64,000 bases of DNA, from positions 2,473,001 to 2,537,000 of the forward strand of contig WPIO01000057.1 in assembly GCA_009760855.2 (NCBI GenBank), in the 5' to 3' direction. The position numbers and the translations under genes are program-made. How positions within the stretch are numbered: position 1 is the stretch's first letter; every line of letters starts with the position of its first letter. The notes under the pieces are model-generated. The model was not told where the DNA came from. It made no database searches and saw only the letters and a list, made by a program, of their open reading frames with translations. Of this stretch, positions 25,513 through 64,000 are shown piece by piece. Origin of the DNA: Cristatella mucedo (lineage: Eukaryota > Bryozoa > Phylactolaemata > Cristatellidae).

Positions 25513-27546
25513 GTGCGCGAGAACAGATATATATTTTTTCGAAAAATTTAAAGCATTTGAGAGAAGCGCTGCCTTGAAAATTCAGTTGTACAATTCAAGC
25601 GAATCTTGGCCGACCGCTCAAAAGTTCCCAGTATTTCGGCTTGGTTAGCCGCTGAAGTGTCCCAGTGAACGCGACAACTCATCTGTGCCCAACTCCTCGC
25701 TCCTTCAGCAAGTCTGATGAATAGAATTACGGTAGAGCTATTGAAGGGGATGATTGGTAATGCAAGAAGAACCGTATGCATTTCGGAGTTGCTCATTGCA
25801 TAATGGCACCCGGCGTCAGAGTGCTGTAATGGTTCCGTTGCTGAAAATCTCCACGATCGCCGCGGGATGATATCGACCGCCGTCAGCCGCCTCTACGGCG
25901 TCGTGCGAGGCATGCGTAGGCCAGCGATTGGTACCATTGATCATTGGAAGGGCTACGATCAGAGAGTATTAATAGCTGTAAGAGGTAGCAGAAGACAACT
26001 GTAATTGGCACAACCAATGGAAGTGCGACCCTAGCCACTACGGCGGCTAGGGCTAGGCTGCATTCATTTGCTAGGCCTTCGTCGGGGTTTAGCCTAATGT
26101 TAAGGGGCTCGCCATTCACAGCACAGGCCATGTGTTCAAATCTTGCAATCCGGATTTTGAAATACAGGTGTTTTGGAGGGATTCTTATTGATCTCATGCT
26201 TATACTCACACAGACCTAGGTGAGAATCTGAAGAAAGTGGTTATAATGTCAGGTCACCTCAGACTGGAGGCAACACTTTCCGCCATCGATCGCCCACAAG
26301 AAAGCTTCGGCACGCCTCTGCTCACCATGTTTGAGAAAAAAGGAATAGCTGAACATTGCGAATCGGTATTTAAGTAAAGTCACTCAATAGGAAAACTTCC
26401 CTCTGCGTCCAACAAGAATCTGGCAGCAGCAATGACGGTAGCATGCCTTATCTACTGAAGGATCTCTCATTCTCGCTTGTCATTATTGATCACGATATTC
26501 TATACGAGCGAATGCGAACAGCGATTGGTCTGATGGATGAGGCGCAATATTGGTTGGATACGCACTTATTCGATCGTGTTCAGTTCGTGTTGTGAGTTGG
26601 TCACGCCTCATCCAGCAGTCCAGTCAGTCGCCTGCGGAGTTTTACAAGGGTCCATTCTTGGCTCGTTGCAGTTCGTCATTGATACGTGCCTTTCGAAAAA
26701 GCGATTCTGGCGCGTGGGGTCGGCTATTACTTCTATGCTGATGGCCGCGGGTTTATTTGTCACCTAATGTAATGTAATGTATCTCCGTCTGTAACTCCAC
26801 AAAGTCATAAAGACTATGTGGGTGCAACGCAGGAGAGTATTGTATAGCGCACTCACAGCCTAAGCGGCTTTCTGTACGCATTCGGCAGCCAACAGACTTT
26901 GTCTCACGCAACAAAGAGAAAGTGGGAAGCATAGCAGAGTCAGGAGAGCAGTTGAGGTAGTGAGTAGCATAAAAGTAGCAGCTCAGGACGGCTGACTCTA
27001 GCCCTGGGAATCAGTTGCACCAACTAGAAACTGAATGCTATGCTTGCAGACACTCGAACCTGGATGTCGCCCTATTTTCTTAAGTTAAACGAAGGTAAGG
27101 CTGAACTCATACTCATATGAATTTCTAAGAGAACGACCGAAATATAAGCTTCTTCTAATTGGTGGTACTGCAATGCGATATTCATCTTGCAATTGTAGTT
27201 TAAGCTTGTAGACTGCTTTACGTTGAAAACTTAATCCGTAGACAGCTTTATCAGCCATCCGTCAGGCCTCAGCAGACGCTTTCGGGTTCGCCGGCGTCGG
27301 GAAGCAATACTGCACGCCTGGGGCGGTACAGTTACTCGAGCGCCCAGCGAGCCCCGAGTGCTCCCCGAGCAGGCTGCGTCGGGGCTCTAGCACCTACTGC
27401 CCTCTCGGAGCGGGCACCTGCGACAACGCGTCGCTGAGCGAGGCCAGCGACGCTCGGTCGTCGCAGGCAAAGCTGAGCGGCGACGGCTTACCGCAAACGA
27501 GGACGGACGCAAGGAAAACCGTAGCGCCAGCTGCTGCAGGCTGCAT
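16458..27546 (-). CDS. Secreted protein with four thrombospondin type 1 repeats, 5' and middle part, 3' end not found
   Basis: Join of complement(16458..16637, 17293..17493, 22604..22774, 24334..24630, 27492..27546), 301 codons so far. The first exon gives a signal peptide (M1 to about C18). The second adds a 50-residue linker with CSPC and TSP1 repeat 1; the next three each carry one repeat. All four repeats have six cysteines, the W-x-x-W stretch before Cys1, C-S-x-(S/T)-C, and Arg/Lys-rich strands after it (RRERF, IRVRY, KIRH, VRSRG). TSP1 repeats typically mediate extracellular-matrix or receptor adhesion. All internal junctions are phase 1, the usual mark of exon-shuffled extracellular modules. 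The architecture could belong to a hemicentin/coadhesin-like, ADAMTSL/papilin-like, semaphorin-5-like or SCO-spondin-like protein; nothing visible decides. The gene must continue left of 16458, since the last exon ends in an open phase 1 donor. Confidence 0.75.
17293..17493 (-). CDS. TSP1-repeat gene exon 4: TSP1 repeat 3
   Basis: 201 bp, phase 1-1. The acceptor is CACTCTTTTTCTGTAG, strong; the donor CGTG|GTACGA is weaker. It encodes VDGSWGEWFYTSPCSVSCGQ, then GIRTKIRHCNSPLPRRRGRL and a longer-than-usual loop (ASDADPTDEGRLYQEVQE) before the last two cysteines. The third Trp position is replaced (FYTSPC instead of WSxC), so the Trp-Arg ladder is shortened in this repeat. Confidence 0.85.
17494..18269. 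other. Intron of the TSP1-repeat gene, no feature seen
   Basis: No repeat copy or conserved ORF noted between exon 4 and the foldback element. Confidence 0.3.
18270..19112. mobile_element. Foldback/MITE-like element with about 100-bp subrepeated terminal inverted repeats
   Basis: The left end (18285-18425) contains TTACGACAATCGGCCTGTAC, CAACCGGCCTATGCGACAAT and further 'CTACGACAACTGGCC' and 'CTATACGAAAATTGATC' units. The right end (19012-19110), reverse complemented, reads CTACGACAATTGGCCTGCAC, CAACCGGCCTATACGGCAAT, TCATCTATATGACAACTGAT. The interior is AT-rich with no credible gene. Non-autonomous; target-site duplications were not resolved. Confidence 0.55.
19113..20499. other. Intron of the TSP1-repeat gene, AT-rich, no feature seen
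   Basis: AT-rich single-copy-looking sequence with no open frames longer than chance. Confidence 0.3.
20500..20690. repeat. (CT)n-rich microsatellite
   Basis: TCCTCC and CTCTCT repeats including two near-identical blocks (CTTGCTCCGCTCTCTCTCTC at 20579 and 20631). The long Ser/Leu-rich ORFs across it are artefacts. Confidence 0.9.
20835..21190 (-). mobile_element. Composite: reverse L2 tail fused to a second LINE 3' fragment
   Basis: 20835-21020 is a reverse-orientation L2-like tail and 3' UTR. At about 21026 it switches to a plus-strand ORF2-end fragment starting AAACTGTTTGGTGATAGTGC ('LFGDSAF...'). The same kind of junction recurs at 36.2 kb. Confidence 0.6.
21343..21500 (-). mobile_element. 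SINE family B
   Basis: Reverse copy with AGCTGATTTAACAGCCTCTT, CACTTGCAGTGGCGATGACG and box B GGATTCGAACCC at 21433-21444. The head is lost after about 21500. Confidence 0.75.
21885..22068 (+). mobile_element. tRNA-derived SINE family B, forward copy
   Basis: The head GAGCCGTGATGGCGCACTAG fits a pol III box A (TGGCGCACTAGG at 21896-21907). The canonical box B GGTTCGATTCC is at 21948-21958. A body with an inverted motif (CACTGCAAG...GGTGGTGATAGCC) and the tail TCTGTCGCTATACAAAAAGA, GGCTGTTTAAGCAGCTGG, end in (ATT)n. The most complete copy in the window. Confidence 0.8.
22238..22405 (-). mobile_element. SINE family B
   Basis: Reverse copy with TAGCGATAGAAGAGCCTTTA and CGCTTGCAGCGGCAATCAAT, a degraded box B, and the head AACCGCCTTACCTAGTGTGT. 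Confidence 0.7.
22604..22774 (-). CDS. TSP1-repeat gene exon 3: TSP1 repeat 2
   Basis: 171 bp, phase 1-1. The acceptor is AAACATTTTAG and the donor is TCTG|GTGAGT. It encodes VDGAWGNWQPWGRCSSTCGR, then YSIRVRYCDNPQAQHGGRNC and a tail with the last two cysteines (RACRERLC). This is a textbook group-1 TSP1 repeat with WxxWxxW and CSxTCGxG. Being symmetrical in phase 1, it could be skipped or duplicated without a frameshift. Confidence 0.88.
22775..23689. other. Intron of the TSP1-repeat gene
   Basis: Includes a GCAGCAGCAGCTGCTGCTGC palindrome at about 22853-22872. No exon or recognised repeat. Confidence 0.3.
23690..24015 (+). mobile_element. Degraded L2-like LINE 3' end with internal (AAT)n expansion
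   Basis: Begins in the 'SYA.K..NSLP' region (23705-23740), is interrupted by an AAT/TAA-rich stretch at 23785-23880, and resumes in the 3' UTR to AAAGTGCCTAGAAAAGGAT at 23994. Confidence 0.55.
24046..24168 (-). mobile_element. SINE family A
   Basis: Reverse copy: GTGTAGTGCCTTAAGAGAAC, GGGCTTGAGCCCACGACCTC and GCGAGCACCTTAACCACTGC. It ends just before the TSP1 exon 2 region. Confidence 0.75.
24334..24630 (-). CDS. TSP1-repeat gene exon 2: linker and TSP1 repeat 1
   Basis: 297 bp ending CCAG|GTAGGT in phase 1. It encodes VGPLPGNTEQVYLCSPCKKR, an acidic/alanine linker, PPPKTSGWSPWGNWSECSDS, then CGDGFQRRERFCLSQ and three more cysteines ending RHCPG. The acceptor chosen is the TAG at 24631-24633 behind a TTTTTTT tract, because it fits the phase of the signal-peptide exon; two other AGs nearby (after 24639 and 24606) would give phase 0. 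The 5' boundary is therefore less certain than the donor. Confidence 0.75.
25060..25195 (+). mobile_element. L2-like LINE tail
   Basis: CAACTGTAAAAAGCCTAGGA near 25108, TCTAGGGCGCTATACAAATG and an ATTATTGCTATTATT end. Confidence 0.5.
25196..26771. other. First intron of the TSP1-repeat gene
   Basis: Holds the (AC)n array. The rest shows no recognisable repeat or exon. Confidence 0.3.
25440..25511. repeat. (AC)n microsatellite
   Basis: A pure (AC)n core at about 25475-25510, flanked by imperfect CACA-rich sequence. Confidence 0.9.
26772..27000 (+). repeat. Interspersed repeat R3
   Basis: GTATCTCCGTCTGTAACTCC ACAAAGTC, TGTCTCACGCAACAAAGAGA and GTGAGTAGCATAAAAGTAGC. Its order defines the R3 consensus used for the other copies. 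Confidence 0.65.
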
Positions 27547-27783
27547 GGTCGCCAGGTGCACCAGGTACAGAACGGCAGCGAGCACACGAGGCAGTAGCAA
27601 AGCATTGTGTGGCAGTGACAAATGTCCACGGATGTATACGCGTGTTTGGGGGTGCGTCCTTGTGTGTGCGTATTTGCGTGTGTGCGTGGTGCGAGTGAGT
27701 GTGTGAGTGATACAGGCGAGCGTCGCCGAGACTGCGGGGGGGGGGGGCCTGCCAACCTAGGCGTGTGCGCAGGATCCGCCCAT
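27252..27783. repeat. Segmental duplication, copy 1 (signal-peptide exon and promoter block)
   Basis: Matches 32736-33302 in the same orientation along nearly its whole length. Differences include an expanded Ala-coding GCG/GCA run in copy 2, a longer (GT)n in copy 2 and a poly-G run in copy 1. It covers the first coding exon, its donor and the likely 5' UTR/promoter of the TSP1-repeat gene. Confidence 0.85.
27492..27546 (-). CDS. First coding exon (signal peptide) of the TSP1-repeat gene
   Basis: The ATG at 27544-27546 sits in a good Kozak context (GCGACCATGC). It encodes MQPAAAGATVFLASVLVC and ends G|GTAAGC in phase 1, matching the phase 1 acceptor at 24630. Eighteen hydrophobic residues form a short but plausible signal peptide. 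The frame stays open upstream for about 25 codons without another ATG, so this is taken as the start. The exon lies in a GC-rich block that is repeated at 32.7-33.3 kb. Confidence 0.55.
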
Positions 27784-27924
27784 CCCCAGCTGGGCTCCTC
27801 CATTCCCTAGCAGAACTGTTGCCCCAGTTCAATCCTTCGCATGCCATCAGGTCGTTTACGGACACTAAATAAGTTTTCATTTTTTAGCTAAAAGACTTGT
27901 GGTCGCAGATGTCTTTGTTCTCCA

Positions 27925-28110
27925 ATCACTTACAGAACTCTCGGGCGGAGACGTCTTTTCTGCTGCTGCCGACTCTGGCAAAACCTGTCTAGCCATCTTG
28001 CCGCGCTGCTTCCACCCTACTCACTTCCTCGTCTACCCTCACGACAAAGCCATGCTTCTTACTTTCTCATTGCTGCGTGAGCGGGATCTGTTAGCTATCG
28101 TATACGTACC
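27925..28110 (-). repeat. Interspersed repeat R3, reverse, diverged
   Basis: CTGCTGCCGACTCTGGCAAA, GCCATGCTTCTTACTTTCTC and ATTGCTGCGTGAGCGGGATC resemble the reverse copy at 58.5-58.65 kb. Confidence 0.4.
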
Positions 28111-28884
28111 AAGTTGCTTTTTGCCTTTGAGGGTGCTAAGGAAAACTCTTCAGTGTAACAATCGCTAGATTCTTGCGACTTGCTGGCGTTATAGACAGAC
28201 ATAAACGCACGACGCATGCACAGCACACATGAATAGGCTCGTCAGCACCAGAAGCTCAAATACTCTGTGGGTCTTGTTTGAAGATAAAGGCTATCCTGAC
28301 ACTATGGCAAGAGGAGCTAGGCTACTCGCAGGTCGACATGCTTGCATTGGTTATCTGCATAAATGTGGGAAGCAAGCTATACAAGGCGGAAATAAAAATT
28401 GTGCGGTTCTCAGTCTGACCGTTGGTTGACAGTGCAGCAACTCATTGGCCCAATACCAAAGTCGCCGGTTTAATGCGTCAACAGGAATTCCAAGAGAATG
28501 ATTGATACGCGACCGCAAGTCGGGATTTCAATGCATGAATCCTTATGCCAGTTCCACGTGCAGCGATGCGTAGAAACCCTTAACTCTGAGATCTCAAGAG
28601 TTATAGTGATTAGAGAGGAGTATCTGGCGACCAACCGCATGCTGAGGAAAATCAATTCGCAGGCCTAACTGGACTTGCTTCTCTCGGCTCATCACGTCAC
28701 GTCATCGCGTCACGTCCACGACCGTCGTACAGCAACCGTCTTCCGATTCTAAGAAGATCAGAGCGAAGCCGCTCGGAATTTCGCAAACTCTCTGCTCCTG
28801 CCTGCTCCGTACTAAGTAAGCTGCCACTCCATGGCAACTAAGCCGTAAGCTCCCACAAGATGCAAGGAATCTAGCACCAAAACT

Positions 28885-29010
28885 GAGTCGCCGGTAGCTG
28901 CGAACAAGGTGGCGGCCAGACTTTGTCGAGGTGCCGAGACTTTTACGAAAGCCGCACGACGGTCGCGCTCACACTGCTGAATCACAGCCCACCACAGCTC
29001 TTTCTACCTG
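28885..29010 (+). repeat. Inverted repeat, left arm
   Basis: Pairs with the reverse complement of 30286-30415. Shared strings include CGACTTTTACGAAAGCCGCACG-like sequence and TGAATCACAGCCCAC. Both arms keep an open frame reading LLRKPHD(G/H)RAHT(A/T)ESQPT, with a 3-nt indel inside. Confidence 0.7.
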
Positions 29011-30285
29011 GCAGCCGAGAGAGCTGCGACTAGCCACGCCCCTTTCACCACGCACCTCCTTTCGAAACGCCTCTAGCCTTACGATAGCGGGTCTGTTCGG
29101 CCAGGTGCGCCCTCCGGCGGTTGCGGGAACGCTAATACTGGTGCTTCTCGGCCAAAAGGAGCGGGACGATTGCAACTGCAACGTGCAGACGCTGCCTCGT
29201 TTCGTTGCATGCAACCGACCGGAAGCAGTGTGCACACCCAAAAGGCTACGATGCTGCAATCGTGTGCCGACATGCTAGGGCATTTTTTGAGGAGGGGGGT
29301 ACTTTACCTTAAACCTATGGAGCGTGACGCGAAAACACGTGCCCATTTCGCTATACCTCTAGCTTTGTGAGTGCATACGTGTTATCCGGGTGTGCGAATC
29401 TGAAATGCCGCCAGCGATCTGTTCCAACAGGCTAGATGGTTTGTGTCAATACGGGCCCACGAAGCTGCCGAGCCTTGCGTATCATTCCTCTGACGTTTCG
29501 TTAGGTAGCAGATTTCCCAAGCTTCTCTCCACGGTTGCTATTTCTCAGCCCAGCACTTCAATTTTCAGACGCGATAAATGCTGACCAGTGACCAAGTGAC
29601 TGCAGCAATTCAGCCTCGAAAAACTAGAACGTCTGAGCTTTAATAGGAAACGGCGACGAAAGTGCTTTAAACAGAAGTCAACGATTGACGAACTTTCCCC
29701 ACAGGTTGCCAATTTACGGGAGCCATTTCAAGAAACTCTATTAATCGCTAGTAATCTCGCGTTTGCAGTGGGCAGTACAGAATTGACTGAGTCGCTCGAA
29801 CGCACGACCAGGGCCGTGAAAGTGCTCTGGCCGGTCTATCTGAAACGATTTATTCTCGGCTTCCCCTTACAGCGCCAGCTCCTGTGACTTCAGTCGCCTT
29901 GCAGTGCCTCTGAGTGGCCTTAAATCCTTCAAAGACCGAACCTGTAGTTAGCTCGTGCACTCCTAAAGCCAGGAGTTCACTACCGTCAGAGACGTTACGG
30001 CATCCCGTTGGAGTGTCCATCGCGAAACTAAAAATCTCAGGGCGGGCGAGACGCCAGACAAGCGTGGGAGCGCTGGGCGCTATCTCAATCTTTCGGCTTG
30101 AAACAATCGCTCGGCTGCCCCGCGATTAGTCTCAGCCGCCATGTTTCATTTTTGTGTGCGATTCGCCACTCCGACGATTACTTGAGCATCTCGGGACCCC
30201 GGATTCGACCAGCGGACCATAGAGCGCTCGCTCGCGGGCAAAACGATTTAAAAAACAACGCTCACCCGTCTGCCGTGCCCAACCG
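29011..30285. other. Spacer between inverted-repeat arms
   Basis: GC-rich 29011-29280 with an open plus frame ending in a Cys-rich tail (CNCNVQTLPRFVACNRPEAV, CTPKRLRCCNRVPTC, stop at 29276). There is no ATG or splice evidence. The LINE scrap at 29918-30035 lies inside. Confidence 0.25.
29918..30035 (+). mobile_element. Small degraded L2-like ORF2 fragment
   Basis: AAATCCTTCAAAGACCGAAC at 29924 and CTCCTAAAGCCAGGAGTTCA at 29961 correspond to the 'LKSF.DR.F..YAPKA.NSL' region of better copies. No tail. Confidence 0.45.
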
Positions 30286-30415
30286 CATGCAGACAGGCAG
30301 GCAGAAAGAGCTGTGGGCTGTGATTCAGTAGTGTGAGCACGATGATCGTGCGGCTTTCGTAAAAGTCGCAGCACCTCGACACAGTCTGGCCGCGACCTTG
30401 TGCACAGCTACCAGC
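30286..30415 (-). repeat. Inverted repeat, right arm
   Basis: Reverse complement partner of 28885-29010, 1.28 kb away. On the plus strand it starts GCAGACAGGCAGGCAGAAAG and ends in GACACAGTCTGGCCGCGACC. Confidence 0.7.
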
Positions 30416-31439
30416 GAGAGTCGCCGAATCGGATCTAGGAGCTTTTTTTCGGATGGGGTGGACATCTCGAAGATTCGCGACTGTGCACGGCAAAGAGTTC
30501 CTGCACTTTTTGGTTCCCAGCTCAGGGGCTGCAGGCGGATCCGACGAGCATAAATAATTGGCGTTCGATCGTCGGATCGGTACGACCACTGCTCACTCCA
30601 GCGGCGGCGGCGGCTGGCGAACGCGATGAAAGGTGCAATCGCCCAGCCGAAAGAAGCGGGCCATAGGCCAGTATAGCACGCACTTTCGTCGCCCCGGCCC
30701 GCGCTATATGTCCACGATTACGAATGTTAAAGCTCCAGAACGTTTTATATACAGCAAATTGTAATCAACCGAAATCAGACATTTTTCCAGACTCGTGTAA
30801 AACAAGCAGAGTTGAACTCGCATTTCAAATTTCCCTCCAATACGTGAAGGATTAGCCGAATTATGGAATTTAGAAGGCTCCAACCGAACCTGGAAATGAA
30901 GCTGTATAAAAGTCACAAGAATGCACCTCAACAAGCTTAAAGCATGTACTGCGATCTACCAAGGTTCGACAAGTTAGGATGCAAGTCCCATATGATGCAG
31001 GAATCCGTAAAAAAATGTGCTGGTTGTTGCCTCCAGTATACATCCAGGTTAGATACGATTTGCATAACCATATTTCTATTGGGGAAGTCCTCAGAATTCC
31101 GATCCTAGTAATAACGTATTTGTCTTTCGAAAGGTACCCTAAACACATATTACATTTTCGGATAAATTGTGTATTTTCTCACACTTTCCGTTAAGCCCTC
31201 TAAAAAATATGATCGCCCTCTTAATGCAAGACATTAAGACATTTAAGACAGCCTCTACGGAGACAGACCTTAACCGTTCACGCCGAAGACCGCTTTTTAG
31301 TCCAAAATGGGAGTCCCTTACTGTAGAGGCATTGCCAAGGTGCGCCGCCCAGCTAAGCGCTCGGACAGAGCTGAAAGCCTGATGAGATCGCTGAAAGATA
31401 ATCGGAGTGATGCTACCGGCCTATGGAGGCAGGAGGTGA
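30416..31439. other. Unassigned sequence between the two duplicated blocks
   Basis: 30416-30700 is CpG-rich; the remainder is AT-richer with no repeat or exon recognised. Confidence 0.3.
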
Positions 31440-31935
31440 AACGATACGCTATGTCTCAGATATACTATGTCTCAGATCTACTACCCCGTCAGGCCAAGCA
31501 TCGTACCAACCGCTTTTTGGAGTCAGTCTAGAAATACCCCGTACAAACCTTAAATCCTTTGGAGACCATGCATTTAGTTCGTATGCTCCCAAAGCCTGGT
31601 ACTCCCTCCCGACCTGCGTCAGAACATCCCCTGACCTGACCACATTTAAAAGGAACTTAAAAACACACCTATTTAGGACAGCAATTAGTGGGTCCCTGTG
31701 ATTCGTCCTTGATGTGCTTATGCGTGCTGACACTGTGCATGCTGCCACTAACCACACTTGCATGCTGACCCTGTGCATGTCCCCCCTAACCATGTTATTC
31801 ATTGTGCTTGTTTTTCAAGCATGATTTTACTTACCATTCAATTACATTTCACTTTGCAGCAAATGTAAAGCTCATCGAAAGAGATTAAGTTCTCTGAGGG
31901 CGCTTTATCAAGTGCATTATTATTATTATTACGTT
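31440..31935 (+). mobile_element. L2-like LINE 3' fragment with tail
   Basis: Contains YVSDLLPRQAKHRTNRFLES and NLKSFGDHAFSSYAPKAWYS in shifted frames, then FKRNLKTHLFRTAISGSL, the shared 3' UTR and the (ATT)n end at 31916-31931. 5'-truncated. Confidence 0.8.
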
Positions 31936-32735
31936 CTCAGCGCAGGCGGCTGGAGCACGGGTGCCCTCTGCTGGGCTTTGTGGGGGCCTTTGCTTGATTC
32001 AAACCATCTGCTTGCTTCAAACCTCTCCAGCACCCTTGCTGCCAAGTGGCAACCCTCTTAACTGCACGGCGTAAACAAGCACTCCACACAGCGGCAGCCG
32101 CAGCTTCCCCAACGACTTAGCCACAGGAGGCATTTTAATCGATAGGAGCTCGGCAGAAATGTTAAACCTAAACGGCGGCTTACGCAGCATCAAAGCAGTT
32201 TTTTCCTGAGAGGACCTTTTGGCGTCGCCCGATCGTCGTGCTGCTGAGAACCGAACTCGCCGACTTCTGCAGACGACTGAGCCTCAGCGGCCTCCCCGAG
32301 TCGCCGACGAGCGAGTTTCGATTAAGCGAAACGCTAGCGAAACGCAGGCGTTGCCACCGGACAGGTTGGTGGGAACGCACCCCAGTCGCCGTCGAGCCCG
32401 CCAGTCTGCGACGTCGCCCGTGAGGCGAGGCGTCCTCTGCCGATGCGTCGGAGCGCGTTCGTAAACATCGCCCGCTAGCAGTGTAGCCGCAGCCGCTCAA
32501 ATGGGCTACAATGCCGCGGCTAGGCCATGCAGTGGTGCGACCATTGTAGGATGGGGTCGCGTCTTTATTGCGTGACAACAGCACGCAACTGTCGACTGGG
32601 CACAGAGTTGAGGAGACAGGGCGGGACGGAGAAGGGGAGCCGGCCCGAGCCGCCGCTGGCTGCGAGCGTGCACAGCACTGACCAGCTCGAGTGAGTAGGC
32701 TGCTCCACCGGCAGAGCAACATCCCCGCTTGCTCT
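31936..32735. other. Unassigned GC-rich sequence around the CCDC66 poly(A) signal
   Basis: Open in several frames because of base composition. Contains the AATAAA at 32564-32569; no other feature. Confidence 0.3.
32564..32569 (-). terminator. AATAAA poly(A) signal, candidate 3' end of CCDC66
   Basis: TTTATT on the plus strand is AATAAA on the minus strand. It is the first canonical hexamer I found downstream of the CCDC66 stop (33490). If used, the 3' UTR would be about 0.93 kb and would contain the duplicated signal-peptide exon copy at 33009-33063. RNA evidence is needed to decide. Confidence 0.4.
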
Positions 32736-33302
32736 TGAACCGCCTATCCATCAGGCCGCGGCAGACACTTTCGGATTCGCCGGCGTCGAACTCTCGGAAG
32801 CAATACTGCCCGCCTGGGGCGGTACAGTCAGGTGAGCGCCCAGCGAGCCCCGAGTGCTCCCCGAGCAGGCTGCGTCGGGGCTCTAGCGCCTACTGCCCTC
32901 TCGGAGCGAGCGCCTTCGACAAAGCGATGCTGAGCGAGGCAGCAGCAGCGGCGGCGGCGGCAGCGCCAGCTCGGTCGTCGCAGGCAAAGCTGAGCGGCGA
33001 CGGCTTACCGCAAACGAGGACGGACGCTAGGAAAACCGTAGCGCCAGCTGCTGCAGGCTGCATGGTCGCCAGGTGCACCAGGTACAGAACGGCAGCAAGC
33101 ACACGAGGCAGTAGCAAAACTATGTGTGGCAGTGACAAATGTCCACGGATATATATGCGTGTTTTCGGGCGCGTCCTTGTGTGTGCGTATTTGTGTGTGC
33201 GTTCGTGTGTGTGTGTGTGTGTGTGTGCCCCCGCGAGTGATACAGGCGAGCGCCACCGTGGCCCCGGCGCCTGCCAACCTAGGCGAGTGCATAGGCTCCG
33301 CC
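32736..33302. repeat. Segmental duplication, copy 2
   Basis: Second member of the direct duplication with 27252-27783, about 5.5 kb away. By eye the two are roughly nine-tenths identical outside short repeats. It contains the intact duplicate of the signal-peptide exon and lies between the CCDC66 stop and the candidate CCDC66 poly(A) signal. Confidence 0.85.
33009..33063 (-). CDS. Second copy of the signal-peptide exon (alternative first exon or dead duplicate)
   Basis: The ATG at 33061-33063, the Kozak context, all 18 codons (MQPAAAGATVFLASVLVC) and the G|GTAAGC donor are the same as at 27492-27546. No second copy of the TSP1 exons lies between the two, so this exon could only splice to the exon at 24630. 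It sits 0.43 kb past the CCDC66 stop. Conserved start, frame and donor argue it may still be used; neutral recent duplication would look the same. Confidence 0.35.
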
Positions 33303-33489
33303 TACTGATTCGGTCTGAAAAGTCAGTTCTCAAGAGTATTGATTCCGCCCACCCGTCGAGGCTCAGAGCTTGAGGCTCGGCGCCGACAGGGGTAAGCACA
33401 GCGATGAGTGAGGATCGAGCAGGCAGTGCTCTCCTCTCTCCCCACGTGACGCCACAGTCGGCCGAGGAAGCTCAGCCGATCGGTCGGCG

Positions 33490-64000
<30,511 letters not shown>

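Noticed and set aside
27492-27621. Longer signal peptide starting upstream of 27546 (LSLPHNALLLPRVLAAVLYL...)
   Set aside because: The upstream frame has no ATG in either duplicate; the internal ATG has a good Kozak context and is conserved in both copies.

Overview
This 64 kb window is animal (metazoan, probably invertebrate) nuclear DNA. The genes are split into short exons with GT-AG introns. Much of the intron and intergenic sequence consists of degraded L2-like LINEs, two tRNA-derived SINE families that end in LINE-type tails, other interspersed repeats and long (CT)n, (GA)n and (TA)n microsatellites. No operons, prokaryotic genes or CRISPR arrays are visible. I cannot name the species. 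Base composition is mixed, with CpG-rich islands near 0.7-1.1, 2-3.7, 5.4-6.1, 27.3-27.8, 28.7-30.7 and 32.2-33.7 kb.

Two genes can be reconstructed, both on the minus strand. The right half (33.5-64 kb) holds the 3' part of a CCDC66 (coiled-coil domain-containing protein 66) orthologue. Ten exons join in frame to give the last 772 residues and the stop codon; the 5' end lies beyond the right edge. CCDC66 is a microtubule, centriolar-satellite and cilium protein. The identification rests on the coiled-coil block, the conserved 'GHD.S.L' end of that block, a 'TQTD' motif, a 'PF(M/V)R(S/T)...LDP' block and a C-terminal 'GLLQKQ(R/K)E' tail.

The second gene (16.4-27.6 kb) encodes a secreted protein with thrombospondin type 1 repeats. 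A short signal-peptide exon is followed by four exons, each carrying one six-cysteine TSP1 repeat and all joined in phase 1. The 3' end was not found; one weak candidate exon lies at 15.4 kb. The signal-peptide exon and its flanks (about 550 bp) are duplicated at 32.7-33.3 kb, just past the CCDC66 stop and before the only clear CCDC66 poly(A) signal. The second copy is therefore either an alternative promoter/first exon inside the CCDC66 3' UTR or a dead duplicate.

The left 15 kb contains no gene I can defend: CpG-rich sequence with weak ORFs, then repeats, including a nearly complete but broken L2-like LINE at 12.3-14.7 kb. Other noteworthy elements are a SPIN/URR1-like hAT transposon end at 59.3 kb inserted in an expanded CT tract inside a LINE tail, a foldback-type element at 18.3-19.1 kb, an inverted repeat at 28.9/30.4 kb, a repeat nested inside a copy of itself at 58.4-59.0 kb, and a 100-bp tandem duplication at 53.1 kb.
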